Of a stretch of DNA of 64,000 nucleotides, positions 55,219 through 63,891 are shown in pieces. The stretch lies in the NCBI RefSeq assembly GCF_017303215.1, contig NZ_JAEMWU010000001.1, positions 62,001 through 126,000 on the forward strand, written 5' to 3'. Position 1 is the first letter of the stretch, and each line of letters opens with the position of its first letter. The position numbers were made by a program, and so were the translations under genes. Below the pieces are notes generated by a model. That model ran no database searches. It was not told where the DNA came from and saw only the letters and a list, made by a program, of their open reading frames with translations. The DNA comes from Microbacterium esteraromaticum (GTDB lineage Bacteria; Actinomycetota; Actinomycetes; Actinomycetales; Microbacteriaceae).

Positions 55219-55917
55219 TCAGTCCCGCACCGGCTCCGCTTCTCCGGCGGAGTGCGTCCGCACCCACGCGGCCGTGTCGGCGACGTGCGCAGACGCCGCC
55301 GCGGACGCGGCGACCGGGTCGGCCGCGGCGAGGCCGCGCAGAATGGCGCGGTGCCCGATATCGGAGTTGCGCTTCAGCTCGGCGGCATCCGCCGGGTCGG
55401 AGAGACGGTACGCGCGCGACCGGGAGCGCAGAACGTCGAGCAGGCTGGTGAGTGCGTCCTGCCCGGCGACCTCGGCGATGGCCATGTGGAACTCGTGGTC
55501 CAGGCGCGAGTGCGCCTGGAAGTCGTCGTTGGACTCGATCTCGGTGAGCAGCGCATCGAGGCGGGCGATCTCGTCCTGATCGATGCGCGCGGCGGCGAGC
55601 GCGGCGACGTGCGGTTCGAGCGCACGGCGAAGCTCGGTGAGTTCGAGCACGCCCTCCATGGGCAGCAGCCCGACGGTCAGTGACAGGCTGCTGATCAGGT
55701 CGGCGGCGCGCAGCTCGCCGACGTAGCTGCCCGATCCGTGCCTGGTCTCGAGAACGCCCAGCGCCGCCAGCATCCGAATCGCCTCGCGCAGCGAGCCTCT
55801 CGACACACCGAGTTGCTCGCACAGCTCGCCTTCGCTGGGCAGGCGGTCGCCGGGGCGCAAGGCGCCATCGGCGATCAGCGATCGCAACCCGTGCAGGGCG
55901 GTGTCGAGTGCACTCAT
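55219..55917 (-). CDS. FadR-type GntR regulator
   Basis: This 232-residue regulator has a winged helix (GDRLPSEGELCEQLGVSRGS, LREAIRMLAALGVLETRHGS) and an FCD domain (LTELRRALEPHVAALAAARI, SRLDHEFHMAIAEVAGQDAL with metal-site Asp/His, DIGHRAILRGLAAADPVAAS). Divergent from the aminotransferase/ABC importer operon at 56084, it probably controls it. The ligand should be a small carboxylate. It converges on the ACT-domain gene with 22 bases between stops. Confidence 0.9.
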   Translation of the reverse strand: MSALDTALHGLRSLIADGALRPGDRLPSEGELCEQLGVSRGSLREAIRMLAALGVLETRHGSGSYVGELRAADLISSLSLTVGLLPMEGVLELTELRRALEPHVAALAAARIDQDEIARLDALLTEIESNDDFQAHSRLDHEFHMAIAEVAGQDALTSLLDVLRSRSRAYRLSDPADAAELKRNSDIGHRAILRGLAAADPVAASAAASAHVADTAAWVRTHSAGEAEPVRD

Positions 55918-55981
55918 CGGTTCTCCCCGTGTCTCCGTCGTGCTTGCAGCGAGTCTGTCGGAAGGACACCTCGGAGACTAT

Positions 55982-55992
55982 TTGTAGAACAA
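55982..55992. promoter_or_regulatory. Candidate FadR-type operator
   Basis: TTGTAGAACAA (arms TTGT/ACAA) lies in the 166-base divergent gap, flanked by GACTA (55976-55980) and TAGTC (55995-55999) as a further outer inverted pair. The block is A/T-rich and sits 65 bases before the GntR start. Core promoter elements were not clear. Confidence 0.45.
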
Positions 55993-56083
55993 CTTAGTCA
56001 CTAAAAGCGGATTTCCCTCGACATATCCCCGGAGCCGTGGCATGGTTGTGCAACAAGTTCTCCCCCCACCGTTGCGAGGATGC

Positions 56084-57319
56084 ATGACCACGGGCACCAC
56101 CCCACCGCCGATCCGGCTGAAGTCCTTCGAGCGCGCACGCGACGCGTGGCCGCTCGATCCGAACATCATCCACCTCAACCACGGGTCGTTCGGAGCCGTG
56201 CCCACCAGCGTCGTCGCGCATCAGGACGCCCTGCGCCGCCGCGCCGACCTCAGCCCGGTCGAGTGGTTCCCGCGCATCGCCGAGCGCGTGCGCGAAGCCC
56301 GTGAGCGCACCGCCCCGTTCGTCGGAGCGCGGGCCGAAGACACCGCATTCGTGCCGAACGCCTCGGCCGCCGCGACCGTGGTGTTCAACGCACTCGTACT
56401 GTCTGCCGGCGACGAGATCCTCGTCACCGACCACGGCTACGGCGCCGTGACCATGGGCGCACAGCGCCTGGCCCGACGCTTCGGAGCAACCGTGCGCGTG
56501 GTGCGTCTGCCGTTGCTCGCCGATGACGACGAGGTGGTGCAGCGCTTCGCCGACGCGATCAGCGCGCGCACCCGGCTGATCGTCATCGACCAGATCACCT
56601 CCGCCACGGCGCGCCGATTCCCCACCGCGCGGATCGCCGCCCTCGCCGCCGAGCATGGCGTACGCACGCTCGTCGACGGCGCGCACGCCCCCGGCCTCAT
56701 TCCCGACGCCGCCGTCGCCGGCGGCGGTGACTGGTGGTTCGGCAACATGCACAAGTGGCCGTGCGCCCCGCGCGGCTCCGCCCTGCTGGTGACCACGGCC
56801 GAAGACCGCCAAGACCTCTGGCCGCTGATCGACTCCTGGGGCGCACCCGACCCCTACCCGGTCCGATTCGACACCCAGGGCACGGTCGACGCCACCACCT
56901 ACCTGAGCACACCGGCATCCATCGACTTCGTCGAGAGCGAGATCGGCTGGGACGCCGCTCGCGAGGCGATCGCAGCGATGGCCGACCATGGGGCGCGCGT
57001 CATCGCCGATGCCCTGCAGCCCTACACCGAGGCCGAGGCGCTCGCGCCGCTGCCGACACCCGTGCCGTCGATGCGCCTGATCCGCCTGCCCGACGCCCTC
57101 GGCCGCAATCGCGAGCAGGCCGACGACCTGCGGATGCAACTGATCGACGCCGTCGGCGTCGAGACGGCGTTCACCAGCTTCGAGGGCGTCGGCTACTTCC
57201 GACTCTCGGCCCACCTGTACACCGAAGCATCCGACTTCGAGGCCTTCGTGGACCGCTGCATTCCCGAGATCCTTCAGCGCGCCGGCATCCGCACCCCCGC
57301 GCCCGCACACGTCATCTGA
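56084..57319 (+). CDS. Class V aminotransferase (isopenicillin-N-epimerase-like)
   Basis: This 411-residue fold-I PLP enzyme has IIHLNHGSFGAVPTSVVAHQ at the N-terminus, the cofactor-stacking aspartate in TLVDGAHAPGLIPDAA, and PLP lysine in WWFGNMHKWPCAPRGSALLV. The CefD-like branch includes epimerases, lyases and aminotransferases. The ATG at 56084 was preferred to one at 56042 because the family start (IRLKSFERARDAW) follows soon. It is first in an operon with a CUT1 importer and a FAD oxidase, suggesting breakdown of an imported amino-group-bearing compound. Substrate unknown. Confidence 0.85.
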   Translation: MTTGTTPPPIRLKSFERARDAWPLDPNIIHLNHGSFGAVPTSVVAHQDALRRRADLSPVEWFPRIAERVREARERTAPFVGARAEDTAFVPNASAAATVVFNALVLSAGDEILVTDHGYGAVTMGAQRLARRFGATVRVVRLPLLADDDEVVQRFADAISARTRLIVIDQITSATARRFPTARIAALAAEHGVRTLVDGAHAPGLIPDAAVAGGGDWWFGNMHKWPCAPRGSALLVTTAEDRQDLWPLIDSWGAPDPYPVRFDTQGTVDATTYLSTPASIDFVESEIGWDAAREAIAAMADHGARVIADALQPYTEAEALAPLPTPVPSMRLIRLPDALGRNREQADDLRMQLIDAVGVETAFTSFEGVGYFRLSAHLYTEASDFEAFVDRCIPEILQRAGIRTPAPAHVI

Positions 57320-57363
57320 CTCCCACCCGAGAACACCCAACCCTGAAAGAGAAGAGGCACCTC

Positions 57364-58671
57364 ATGAAGCACAAGCTTCTGACAGCCGCGAGCATCGGCA
57401 CCGTCGCCGCGCTCGCCCTGACCGGCTGCTCGGCCAGCAGCGACGGCGGCTCGGCCGACGGCGACGTCACCCTGCAGATGGTCGAGAGCCTGACCAACCC
57501 CGCACGCACCGACCTGCTGCGCGGACTGCTCGACGAGTTCGAGGCCGAGAACCCCGGTATCACCGTCAAGCTGGTCTCGCCGCCCACCGAGCAGGCCGAC
57601 CAGAAGATCCAGCAGATGCTGCAGTCCGGCAAGGGCGTCGACGTGCTCGAGGTACGCGACCTCACCGTCGGCCCCTTCTCGAACAACGGCTGGCTCTACG
57701 ACATGAAGAGCGACCTGGCCGACTGGGACGGCTGGAACGAGCTCACCGAGAACGCACAGGCCGCCGCCGACACCGACGGCAAGAGCTACTTCGTGCCCTA
57801 CGGCTTCTACGGCCTGTCGCTGTTCTACCGCACCGATCTGGTGGCGGATGCCGGATTCGACGGCCCGCCGCAGAGCTGGGAAGACCTGCTCGAGCAGGCA
57901 TCGGCCATCCAGGACCCGTCCAGCAACGTCTACGGCTACGCCTTCCGCGGCGGCCCCAACGCGAACAGCAACGTCGTCGCGGCCATCGAGGCGTACGTCA
58001 TCGACGACCTGAACGTCGAGGACGCCTTCCTACTCAACGACGGCACCACGATATTCGCCGCCCCCGAGGCGCAGGACGCCGTGGACACCTACTTCGAGCT
58101 GTTCACCCAGGCATCGCCGCCGTCGGCCGTCTCGTGGGGCTACCCCGAGATGGTGGCCGGCTTCACCAACGGCACCACCGCGTTCCTGCTGCAGGACCCC
58201 GAGGTCATCGCCACCGTGCAGGAATCGTCGCTGAGCGAGGACCAGTGGGACACCGCTCCCCTGCTCGTCGGCCCGACCGGCAAGGCCGCGCAGCCGCTTG
58301 CCACCGCCGGATGGGGCGTGACCGAGGCCAGCGAGCACAAGGAAGAGGCGGTCAAGCTCGTCGAGTTCCTGTCGTCGTCGGGCCCGGCCACCACCTTCGC
58401 GCAGAAGAACAGCCTGGTGCCGATCATCGCCGGCGCCGCAGAGGATGACTTCTACAAGACCGGCCCGTGGACCAGCTACGTCACGATGACCGAGAACCCC
58501 GACACCTACATCAACGTCGTGCAGCCGCGCGGCGTGAGCTGGTGGACCGAATGGATCCAGAAGTCCGACCAGGACGTGCAGAAGGTGCTGCTGGGCGACA
58601 TGTCCACGCAGGAGCTGCTGGCGTCGTGGGACGAGTACTGGACGGAGAAGTACGCCACGGAGAAGGGTTGA
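57364..58671 (+). CDS. Extracellular solute-binding lipoprotein of a CUT1 importer
   Basis: This 435-residue binding protein has a lipoprotein signal MKHKLLTAASIGTVAALALT then GC with C22 lipidated. The mature domain includes PARTDLLRGLLDEFEAENPG, YFVPYGFYGLSLFYRTDLVA and MVAGFTNGTTAFLLQDPEVI. Family 1 sugar-binding proteins take oligosaccharides or glycerol-phosphate-like ligands. Ribosome site GAGAAGAGG. It belongs to an operon with the aminotransferase upstream and two permeases downstream. Confidence 0.92.
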   Translation: MKHKLLTAASIGTVAALALTGCSASSDGGSADGDVTLQMVESLTNPARTDLLRGLLDEFEAENPGITVKLVSPPTEQADQKIQQMLQSGKGVDVLEVRDLTVGPFSNNGWLYDMKSDLADWDGWNELTENAQAAADTDGKSYFVPYGFYGLSLFYRTDLVADAGFDGPPQSWEDLLEQASAIQDPSSNVYGYAFRGGPNANSNVVAAIEAYVIDDLNVEDAFLLNDGTTIFAAPEAQDAVDTYFELFTQASPPSAVSWGYPEMVAGFTNGTTAFLLQDPEVIATVQESSLSEDQWDTAPLLVGPTGKAAQPLATAGWGVTEASEHKEEAVKLVEFLSSSGPATTFAQKNSLVPIIAGAAEDDFYKTGPWTSYVTMTENPDTYINVVQPRGVSWWTEWIQKSDQDVQKVLLGDMSTQELLASWDEYWTEKYATEKG

Positions 58672-59642
58672 CCCCGTTGGCTGCTCGCACTGTGAAGGGA
58701 GGCCCCGTCGGCGCAGCCGGCGGGGCCTCCCCCGCCCGCACGCCGGCATCCGGCTCCCGGCACCGCGTCTTCCGAGCGAAGCACGCGCTCACCCTGCTCG
58801 CCTTCATGGCGCCCGCGATCGTCTTCGTCGTCTGGTTCACCTACGTACCGATGCTGCAGGGCGCCCGCATGGCCTTCCACGACTGGAACCTCTGGGACCT
58901 CACCTCGACGCCGTTCGTCGGCTTCGACAACTTCGTCACCATGTTCACCGATCCGGTGTTCCCCACCGTCGCCTGGAACTCGGTGCTCTGGGTGGTCGGG
59001 TCGCTCGTCCCCCAGCTGGTGATCGGCTTTCTCATCGCCCTCGCGCTGCGCAAGCGGTTCCGGTTCCGCGGTGTCTACCAGGCACTGGTGTTCTTCCCCT
59101 GGGCGGTCTCGGGCTTCCTGATCGGCATGCTGTTCCGCTGGATGTTCAATGCCGAGTTCGGCGTGATCAACGACCTGCTCATGAAGGCCGGTCTGATCGC
59201 ACAGCCGCTGCCGTGGCTTGCCGACCCGAAGCTGGCGATGTTCGCCGTGATCGCCGCGAACATCTGGTACGGCGTGACCTTCTTCGCGATCATGATCCTC
59301 GCGGCACTGCAGTCGGTGCCCGACGAGATGCTTGAGGCTGCGAGCATCGACGGCGCCGGCAAGGTGCGCCAGCTGTTCTCGATCATCATCCCGTACATCT
59401 CGATGACGCTGCTGCTGACCGTGCTGCTGCGCATCATCTGGATCTTCAACTTCCCTGACATCATCTGGGCGATGACCGGCGGCGGCCCCGCCAACCAGAC
59501 CGACATCGTCACCACGTGGATGATCGACTTCACCCAGCAGGGCAACTACGGCATCGCCAGCGCCATCGGTCTGATCGTCGTGGCCTTCCTGCTGGTGTTC
59601 TGCGGGTTCTACCTGATGGCGATGAGGAGGATGCAACGATGA
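58668..59642 (+). CDS. CUT1 importer permease, MalF/UgpA type
   Basis: This 324-residue permease has six spans, such as LTLLAFMAPAIVFVVWFTYV and SVLWVVGSLVPQLVIGFLIA, and the EAA loop VPDEMLEAASIDGAGKVRQL. Start is taken as TTG at 58668, overlapping the binding-protein stop and following GGAGAAGG; a GTG at 58692 is the alternative. It overlaps the next permease by four bases. No ATPase gene accompanies this importer either. Confidence 0.9.
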   Translation: MTPLAARTVKGGPVGAAGGASPARTPASGSRHRVFRAKHALTLLAFMAPAIVFVVWFTYVPMLQGARMAFHDWNLWDLTSTPFVGFDNFVTMFTDPVFPTVAWNSVLWVVGSLVPQLVIGFLIALALRKRFRFRGVYQALVFFPWAVSGFLIGMLFRWMFNAEFGVINDLLMKAGLIAQPLPWLADPKLAMFAVIAANIWYGVTFFAIMILAALQSVPDEMLEAASIDGAGKVRQLFSIIIPYISMTLLLTVLLRIIWIFNFPDIIWAMTGGGPANQTDIVTTWMIDFTQQGNYGIASAIGLIVVAFLLVFCGFYLMAMRRMQR

Positions 59643-60544
59643 GCGCGACCATGGCCATCACGACCGCCGAGGCGACCAAGCGCTCCGGCCGCGCGCCGCA
59701 GGCACCGCGCCCGCGCCGCCGGCTCACCGTCGGCGGGGTCGTGCGCTTCACCGGGTTGGCGATCTGGCTGATCATCACCCTGTTCCCGCTGTACTGGATC
59801 GCACTGACGTCGTTCAAGTCACCGGGAACGATCAACGCGTTCCCCATCGAGTACTGGCCGAGCGAGCCGTCGCTGCAGAACTACTCGAGCCTGTTCGAGA
59901 AGAGCAGCTTCGGGGTGTTCCTGATGAACTCCGCCATCGTGGCGCTGGCAGCCGGAGCCGTGGCGACCCTGATCGCCCTGCTGAGCGCCTATGTGCTCGC
60001 ACGGTTCGAGTTCCGCGGCAAGGGCCCGGTGCTGGTGGCGTTCCTGCTGACGCAGATGATCCCCGCGTTCATCGCGCTCGGACCGCTGTACTCGATGATG
60101 ACCGACCTGGGGCTGGTCGACACCCGCCCCGGACTCGTGCTGGTGTACGTCGCGGTGTGCATCCCGTTCTCGACGGTGATGCTTCGGGGCTTCTTCGAGA
60201 ACGTCCCGGCCGCGCTCGAAGAAGCCGCGATGATCGATGGATGCTCGCGCCTGACCGCGCTGTTCCGTGTGCTCGTCCCGGTGATGACGCCCGGCATCAT
60301 CGCCGCGTTCATCTTCAACTTCGTGAACTGCTGGAACGAGCTCTTCCTGTCGGTGGTGCTGATCAACTCCGAGGAGAAGCGGACGGTGCCGTCGGCGCTG
60401 AACGGCTTCATCTCGACGTTCAACATCGACTGGGGTTCGATGTCGGCCGCCGCGGTGCTGACGATCCTGCCGACGATGGTGCTGTTCGCTCTCGCCAGTC
60501 GCTGGATCGTGGCGGGACTCACCTCGGGTGCCGTCAAGGAGTGA
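59639..60544 (+). CDS. CUT1 importer permease, MalG/UgpE type
   Basis: This 301-residue permease has a basic N-terminus, first span FTGLAIWLIITLFPLYWIAL, then AIVALAAGAVATLIALLSAY and the EAA loop VPAALEEAAMIDGCSRLTAL, ending in AVLTILPTMVLFALASRWIV. It is the partner of the preceding permease. ATGA overlap. The FAD oxidase gene starts 20 bases later and probably belongs to the same mRNA. Confidence 0.92.
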   Translation: MSATMAITTAEATKRSGRAPQAPRPRRRLTVGGVVRFTGLAIWLIITLFPLYWIALTSFKSPGTINAFPIEYWPSEPSLQNYSSLFEKSSFGVFLMNSAIVALAAGAVATLIALLSAYVLARFEFRGKGPVLVAFLLTQMIPAFIALGPLYSMMTDLGLVDTRPGLVLVYVAVCIPFSTVMLRGFFENVPAALEEAAMIDGCSRLTALFRVLVPVMTPGIIAAFIFNFVNCWNELFLSVVLINSEEKRTVPSALNGFISTFNIDWGSMSAAAVLTILPTMVLFALASRWIVAGLTSGAVKE

Positions 60545-60563
60545 CCTGCGGCGATAGCCTCGG

Positions 60564-61955
60564 ATGATGGACACCGATCGTCGCGCGAGCGTTCTCGCCG
60601 CGCTCACGGCAGCGCTCCCCGAGGGAGCGCTCATCACCCACGAGGACTCCCTGCAGGCCTACCGCCGCGACCGTGCGGACGACCCGCGAGCCGGCATGCC
60701 GCTCGCGGTCGTCCGCGCCGAGTCGACCGAGGATGTGCAGGCCGCGGTGCGCATCGCGGCCCGCGAGAATCTCGCCGTCATCCCACGCGGCGCGGGCTCG
60801 GGCCTGTCGGGCGGCACGTCGGCCGTCGACGGCGCAATCGTCATCTCGCTGGAGCGGATGCGGGCGATCACCATCGACCCGGCCGTGCAGATGGCGGTCG
60901 TGCAGCCGGGGGCGTTCAACGCCGAGGTCAAGTCCGCAGCATCCGAGCACGGCCTCTGGTACCCGCCCGACCCGTCGTCGCAGGACTTCTGCTCGATCGG
61001 CGGCAACGTCGCCACCAATGCCGGCGGGCTGTGCTGCGTGAAGTACGGCGTCACCAGCGACTACGTGCTGGGCTTGACGGTGGTGCTCGCCGATGGACGT
61101 GCGGTGAAGCTCGGCGGCCCGCGTCTGAAGGATGTGGCGGGGCTGTCGTTGACGAAGCTGTTCGTCGGCAGCGAGGGGACTCTCGGAATCGTCACCGAGG
61201 TGGTGCTGCGGCTGGTGCCCGCGCAGAGCACACCGACCACGCTGGTGGCGATGTTCCCCACTCTCTCGGGCGCGGTGCAGGCCGTGGTCGATATCAAGGC
61301 CACGATGCGCCCGTCGATGCTGGAGTTCATGGACCAGGTGGCCATCAACGCCGTCGAGGACATGACGCGCATGGAGCTCGATCGCACGTCGGCGGCGATG
61401 CTGCTGGTGCAGTCCGACGAGTCAGGCGCGGTGGCAGCGGCCCAGGCCGAGGCGATCGAGCAGCTGTGCACGGAGGCCGGCGCCACCGAGGTGTACGCGA
61501 CCGATGATGCTGACGAGAGCGAGGCGCTGATCGCCGCCCGCCGGATGGCCGTGCCGGCGGTGGAGCGTCGCGGAGCGCTGCTGCTGGAAGACGTCGGCGT
61601 GCCCCTGCCGCGACTCGCCGATCTGGTCGAGGGCGTGCAGGTGATCGCCGAGCGCAACGGCATCGAGATCTCGATCATCGCGCACGCCGGCGACGGCAAT
61701 ACGCACCCGCTGCTGGTGTTCGATCGCGAGGATGCCGATCAGAGCGCCCGTGCCGATCGCGCCTTCGGCGAGGTGATGGATCTGGCGCTCGCGCTGGACG
61801 GCACGATCACCGGTGAGCACGGAGTGGGCCGGCTCAAGCAGCCCTGGCTGGCCGCGTACCTCGGCGACGACGTGTTCGAGCTGAACCAGCGCATCAAACA
61901 GGCGCTTGACCCGCAGAACATCCTCAACCCCGGCGTGATGTTCGACGCCCCGTAG
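60564..61955 (+). CDS. FAD-linked 2-hydroxyacid oxidase (GlcD family)
   Basis: This 463-residue flavoenzyme has the FAD domain PRGAGSGLSGGTSAVDGAIV, GGNVATNAGGLCCVKYGVTS and SLTKLFVGSEGTLGIVTEVV, and the C-terminal IIAHAGDGNTHPLLVFDRED with IDQ-type GTITGEHGVGRLKQPWLAAY. It oxidises glycolate or D-2-hydroxyacids such as D-lactate. Unlike three-subunit GlcDEF, no GlcE or GlcF is beside it. It follows the CUT1 importer, so it may finish degradation of that substrate, possibly with the aminotransferase. Two ATGs (60564, 60567) are equivalent. Confidence 0.9.
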   Translation: MMDTDRRASVLAALTAALPEGALITHEDSLQAYRRDRADDPRAGMPLAVVRAESTEDVQAAVRIAARENLAVIPRGAGSGLSGGTSAVDGAIVISLERMRAITIDPAVQMAVVQPGAFNAEVKSAASEHGLWYPPDPSSQDFCSIGGNVATNAGGLCCVKYGVTSDYVLGLTVVLADGRAVKLGGPRLKDVAGLSLTKLFVGSEGTLGIVTEVVLRLVPAQSTPTTLVAMFPTLSGAVQAVVDIKATMRPSMLEFMDQVAINAVEDMTRMELDRTSAAMLLVQSDESGAVAAAQAEAIEQLCTEAGATEVYATDDADESEALIAARRMAVPAVERRGALLLEDVGVPLPRLADLVEGVQVIAERNGIEISIIAHAGDGNTHPLLVFDREDADQSARADRAFGEVMDLALALDGTITGEHGVGRLKQPWLAAYLGDDVFELNQRIKQALDPQNILNPGVMFDAP

Positions 61956-61995
61956 CGCCCTCCCCTCACGCGCCCCTTTCCGCCCGCGCCTCCCT

Positions 61996-62057
61996 CACGA
62001 GGGGTCAATAATCGTCGTGTGCAGCCCTCTGAACCCGACAGATTTTGACCCCTCGTG
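61996..62057. repeat. 13-bp inverted repeat CACGAGGGGTCAA between convergent genes
   Basis: CACGAGGGGTCAA (61996-62008) and its complement (62045-62057) bracket 36 bases. It lies after the GlcD-family gene and before the converging aldo-keto reductase. Likely terminates both transcripts. The inner part is A/T-richer, as in the other repeats of the window. Confidence 0.75.
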
Positions 62058-62060
62058 GAT

Positions 62061-62143
62061 GGGAATGGGTGCGCGGGGGCGGGGCGGGGGAAGGTGTGCG
62101 GGGGCGGGGGCGGGGGAAGGCGGAGAGGGGCAGGCGGGGCGCG
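62061..62143. repeat. G-rich tract with an imperfect direct repeat
   Basis: Runs of four to five G on the plus strand occur in two similar blocks ending GGGGGAAGG (62070-62093 and 62097-62119). Several G-runs with short spacers could form a G-quadruplex. It is non-coding, in the 3' region of both flanking genes. Gap 61956-62152 holds nothing else. Confidence 0.55.
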
Positions 62144-62152
62144 GCGGATGCC

Positions 62153-63166
62153 TCAGACGAGGCGCTGCGCGGGAGAGACGCCGTATGTGTGCTCCGGGTC
62201 GTCGTTGACGACGCCGGCGAGCGCGGAATCGATCGCGGCCATCGTGTCGGCATCCAACCGCACTCCGGACGCCTTCACCGTGTCGGCAAGCTGCTCGGGA
62301 CGCGACGCGCCCACGAGCGCGGCGGCGACGTTCGGGTTCTGCAGCACCCAGGCGATCGCGAGCTGCGGCATCGTCAGACCCGCCTCGGCCGCGATCGGCT
62401 TCAGCCGTTGCACCGCTTCGAGGATCTCGTCGCGCAGGAAGCTCTGGATGAAGTGCGCCCCCGAGTGCGGATCGGTCGCCCGCGATCCCTCGGGCACCGG
62501 CTGACCGGGCAGGTACTTGCCGCTCAGCACGCCCTGGGCCATCGGCGACCAGACGATCTGCGAGATGCCGAGCTCTTCCGAGGTCGGCACGACCTTGCCC
62601 TCGATCACGCGGTGCAGCATCGAGTACTGCGGCTGGTTCGAGATCAGCTGGAACCCCAGCTGCTTCGACAGGGCGTGGCCTGCGCGCAACTGCTCGGCGG
62701 TCCACTCGGAGACGCCGATGTACAGCGCCTTGCCCTGGCGCACGACGTCGGCGAAGGCCTGCATCGTCTCTTCCAGCGGAGTCTCGTGATCGTAGCGGTG
62801 CGCCTGGTACAGGTCGACGTAGTCGGTGCCGAGGCGCGTGAGCGATCCGTCGATCGACTCGAAGATGTGCTTGCGGCTGAGTCCGGTGTCGTTCGGTCCC
62901 TTCGGCCCCGTGGGGAAGTACACCTTGGTGAAGATCTCGAGGCTCGCGCGCCGCTGACCTTCCAGAGCCTTGCCGAGCACGACCTCGGCGGCCGTGTTGG
63001 CATAGGTGTCTGCGGTGTCGAAGGTGGTGATGCCGGCATCCAACGCCGCGTGCACGGTCGCGACGGCGGCGTCGTCGCCGACCTGCGATGCGTGCGTCAC
63101 CCAGTTGCCGTAGGTGATCTCCGAGACCTTGAGTCCGCTGTTGCCCAGATAGCGATAGTTGACCAT
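62153..63166 (-). CDS. Aldo-keto reductase (Kv-beta/YghZ-like)
   Basis: This 337-residue AKR has N-terminal MVNYRYLGNSGLKVSEITYG, the catalytic Asp/Tyr in ITTFDTADTYANTAAEVVLG, Lys in LEIFTKVYFPTG and His in YVDLYQAHRYDHETPLEETM. NADP-binding segments are IVWSPMAQGVLSGKYLPG and AALVGASRPEQLADTVKASG. The group resembles the voltage-gated potassium channel beta subunit and E. coli YghZ. It reduces aldehydes such as methylglyoxal in characterised relatives. Single gene, converging on the FAD oxidase and divergent from a response regulator. Confidence 0.92.
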   Translation of the reverse strand: MVNYRYLGNSGLKVSEITYGNWVTHASQVGDDAAVATVHAALDAGITTFDTADTYANTAAEVVLGKALEGQRRASLEIFTKVYFPTGPKGPNDTGLSRKHIFESIDGSLTRLGTDYVDLYQAHRYDHETPLEETMQAFADVVRQGKALYIGVSEWTAEQLRAGHALSKQLGFQLISNQPQYSMLHRVIEGKVVPTSEELGISQIVWSPMAQGVLSGKYLPGQPVPEGSRATDPHSGAHFIQSFLRDEILEAVQRLKPIAAEAGLTMPQLAIAWVLQNPNVAAALVGASRPEQLADTVKASGVRLDADTMAAIDSALAGVVNDDPEHTYGVSPAQRLV

Positions 63167-63219
63167 GTGCCCACGCTAGTGGCGTTCCGCACCGCGTGGG
63201 GCGGTGCGACACTGGGAGC

Positions 63220-63891
63220 ATGTCCGCCCCCGCCGATGCGCTCCCCCGACTGCTGTACGTCGAGGATGAGGTCGAGACCGCCGCGATGGTCGCCGAGGTG
63301 CTCTCCGACGAGTACGCGGTCGATCATGCCGGCACCGGTGAGGCGGGCCTCGAGCTGGCGCTCGGTCGACGCTACGACGTGATGGTGGTCGATCGGCGTC
63401 TGCCGGGCATGAGCGGCACCGATCTGCTCACCGCGGTGCGCACGGCGCACATCACCACTCCGGCGATCATGCTCACCGCGCTCGGCACGGTCGACGACCG
63501 GGTGAGCGGCCTCGATGCGGGTGCCGATGACTACCTGCTCAAACCCTTCGACTTCGATGAGCTGCGCGCCCGCCTGCGCGCTCTGCGCCGCGGCCGAGGA
63601 CCTGGGATGCGGCGCGAGATGGGCGACTGGCTGTTCTCGGCATCGGCGCTTGCGCTGTACGCGCCCGACGGCGCGCGCATTCCGCTGACACAGGCCGAGG
63701 GCGATCTGCTCGAACTGCTGACCTCCAGCCCGGAGCACGTCTTCTCGCGCGACGAGATCGTCGCCAGCGCCTTTCCCGGAGGGTCGGCCAGCAGTGTCGA
63801 CGCGCTGGTGCACTACGTGCGGCGCAAGTCGACACCGGAACTGATCGAGACGGTACGCGCCCGTGGGTACCGCAGCGGGATGCCACGATGA
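63220..63891 (+). CDS. OmpR-family response regulator
   Basis: This 223-residue two-domain regulator has a receiver domain with acidic pocket VEDE (14-17), phospho-acceptor D58 in VMVVDRRLPGMSG, the T in IMLTALGTVDDRVSGLDAGA and lysine in DDYLLKPFDFDELRARLRAL. The C-terminal winged helix reads IPLTQAEGDLLELLTSSPEH, VFSRDEIVASAFPG, VHYVRRKSTPELIETVRARG. The ATG at 63220 follows GGGAGC. The sensor kinase gene begins in its last codon, so the pair is an operon. Confidence 0.92.
   Translation: MSAPADALPRLLYVEDEVETAAMVAEVLSDEYAVDHAGTGEAGLELALGRRYDVMVVDRRLPGMSGTDLLTAVRTAHITTPAIMLTALGTVDDRVSGLDAGADDYLLKPFDFDELRARLRALRRGRGPGMRREMGDWLFSASALALYAPDGARIPLTQAEGDLLELLTSSPEHVFSRDEIVASAFPGGSASSVDALVHYVRRKSTPELIETVRARGYRSGMPR

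Noticed and set aside
62061..62143. G-rich tract as a coding region
   Set aside because: Open frames there give Gly/Arg-only strings and no start site; it is intergenic between convergent genes.
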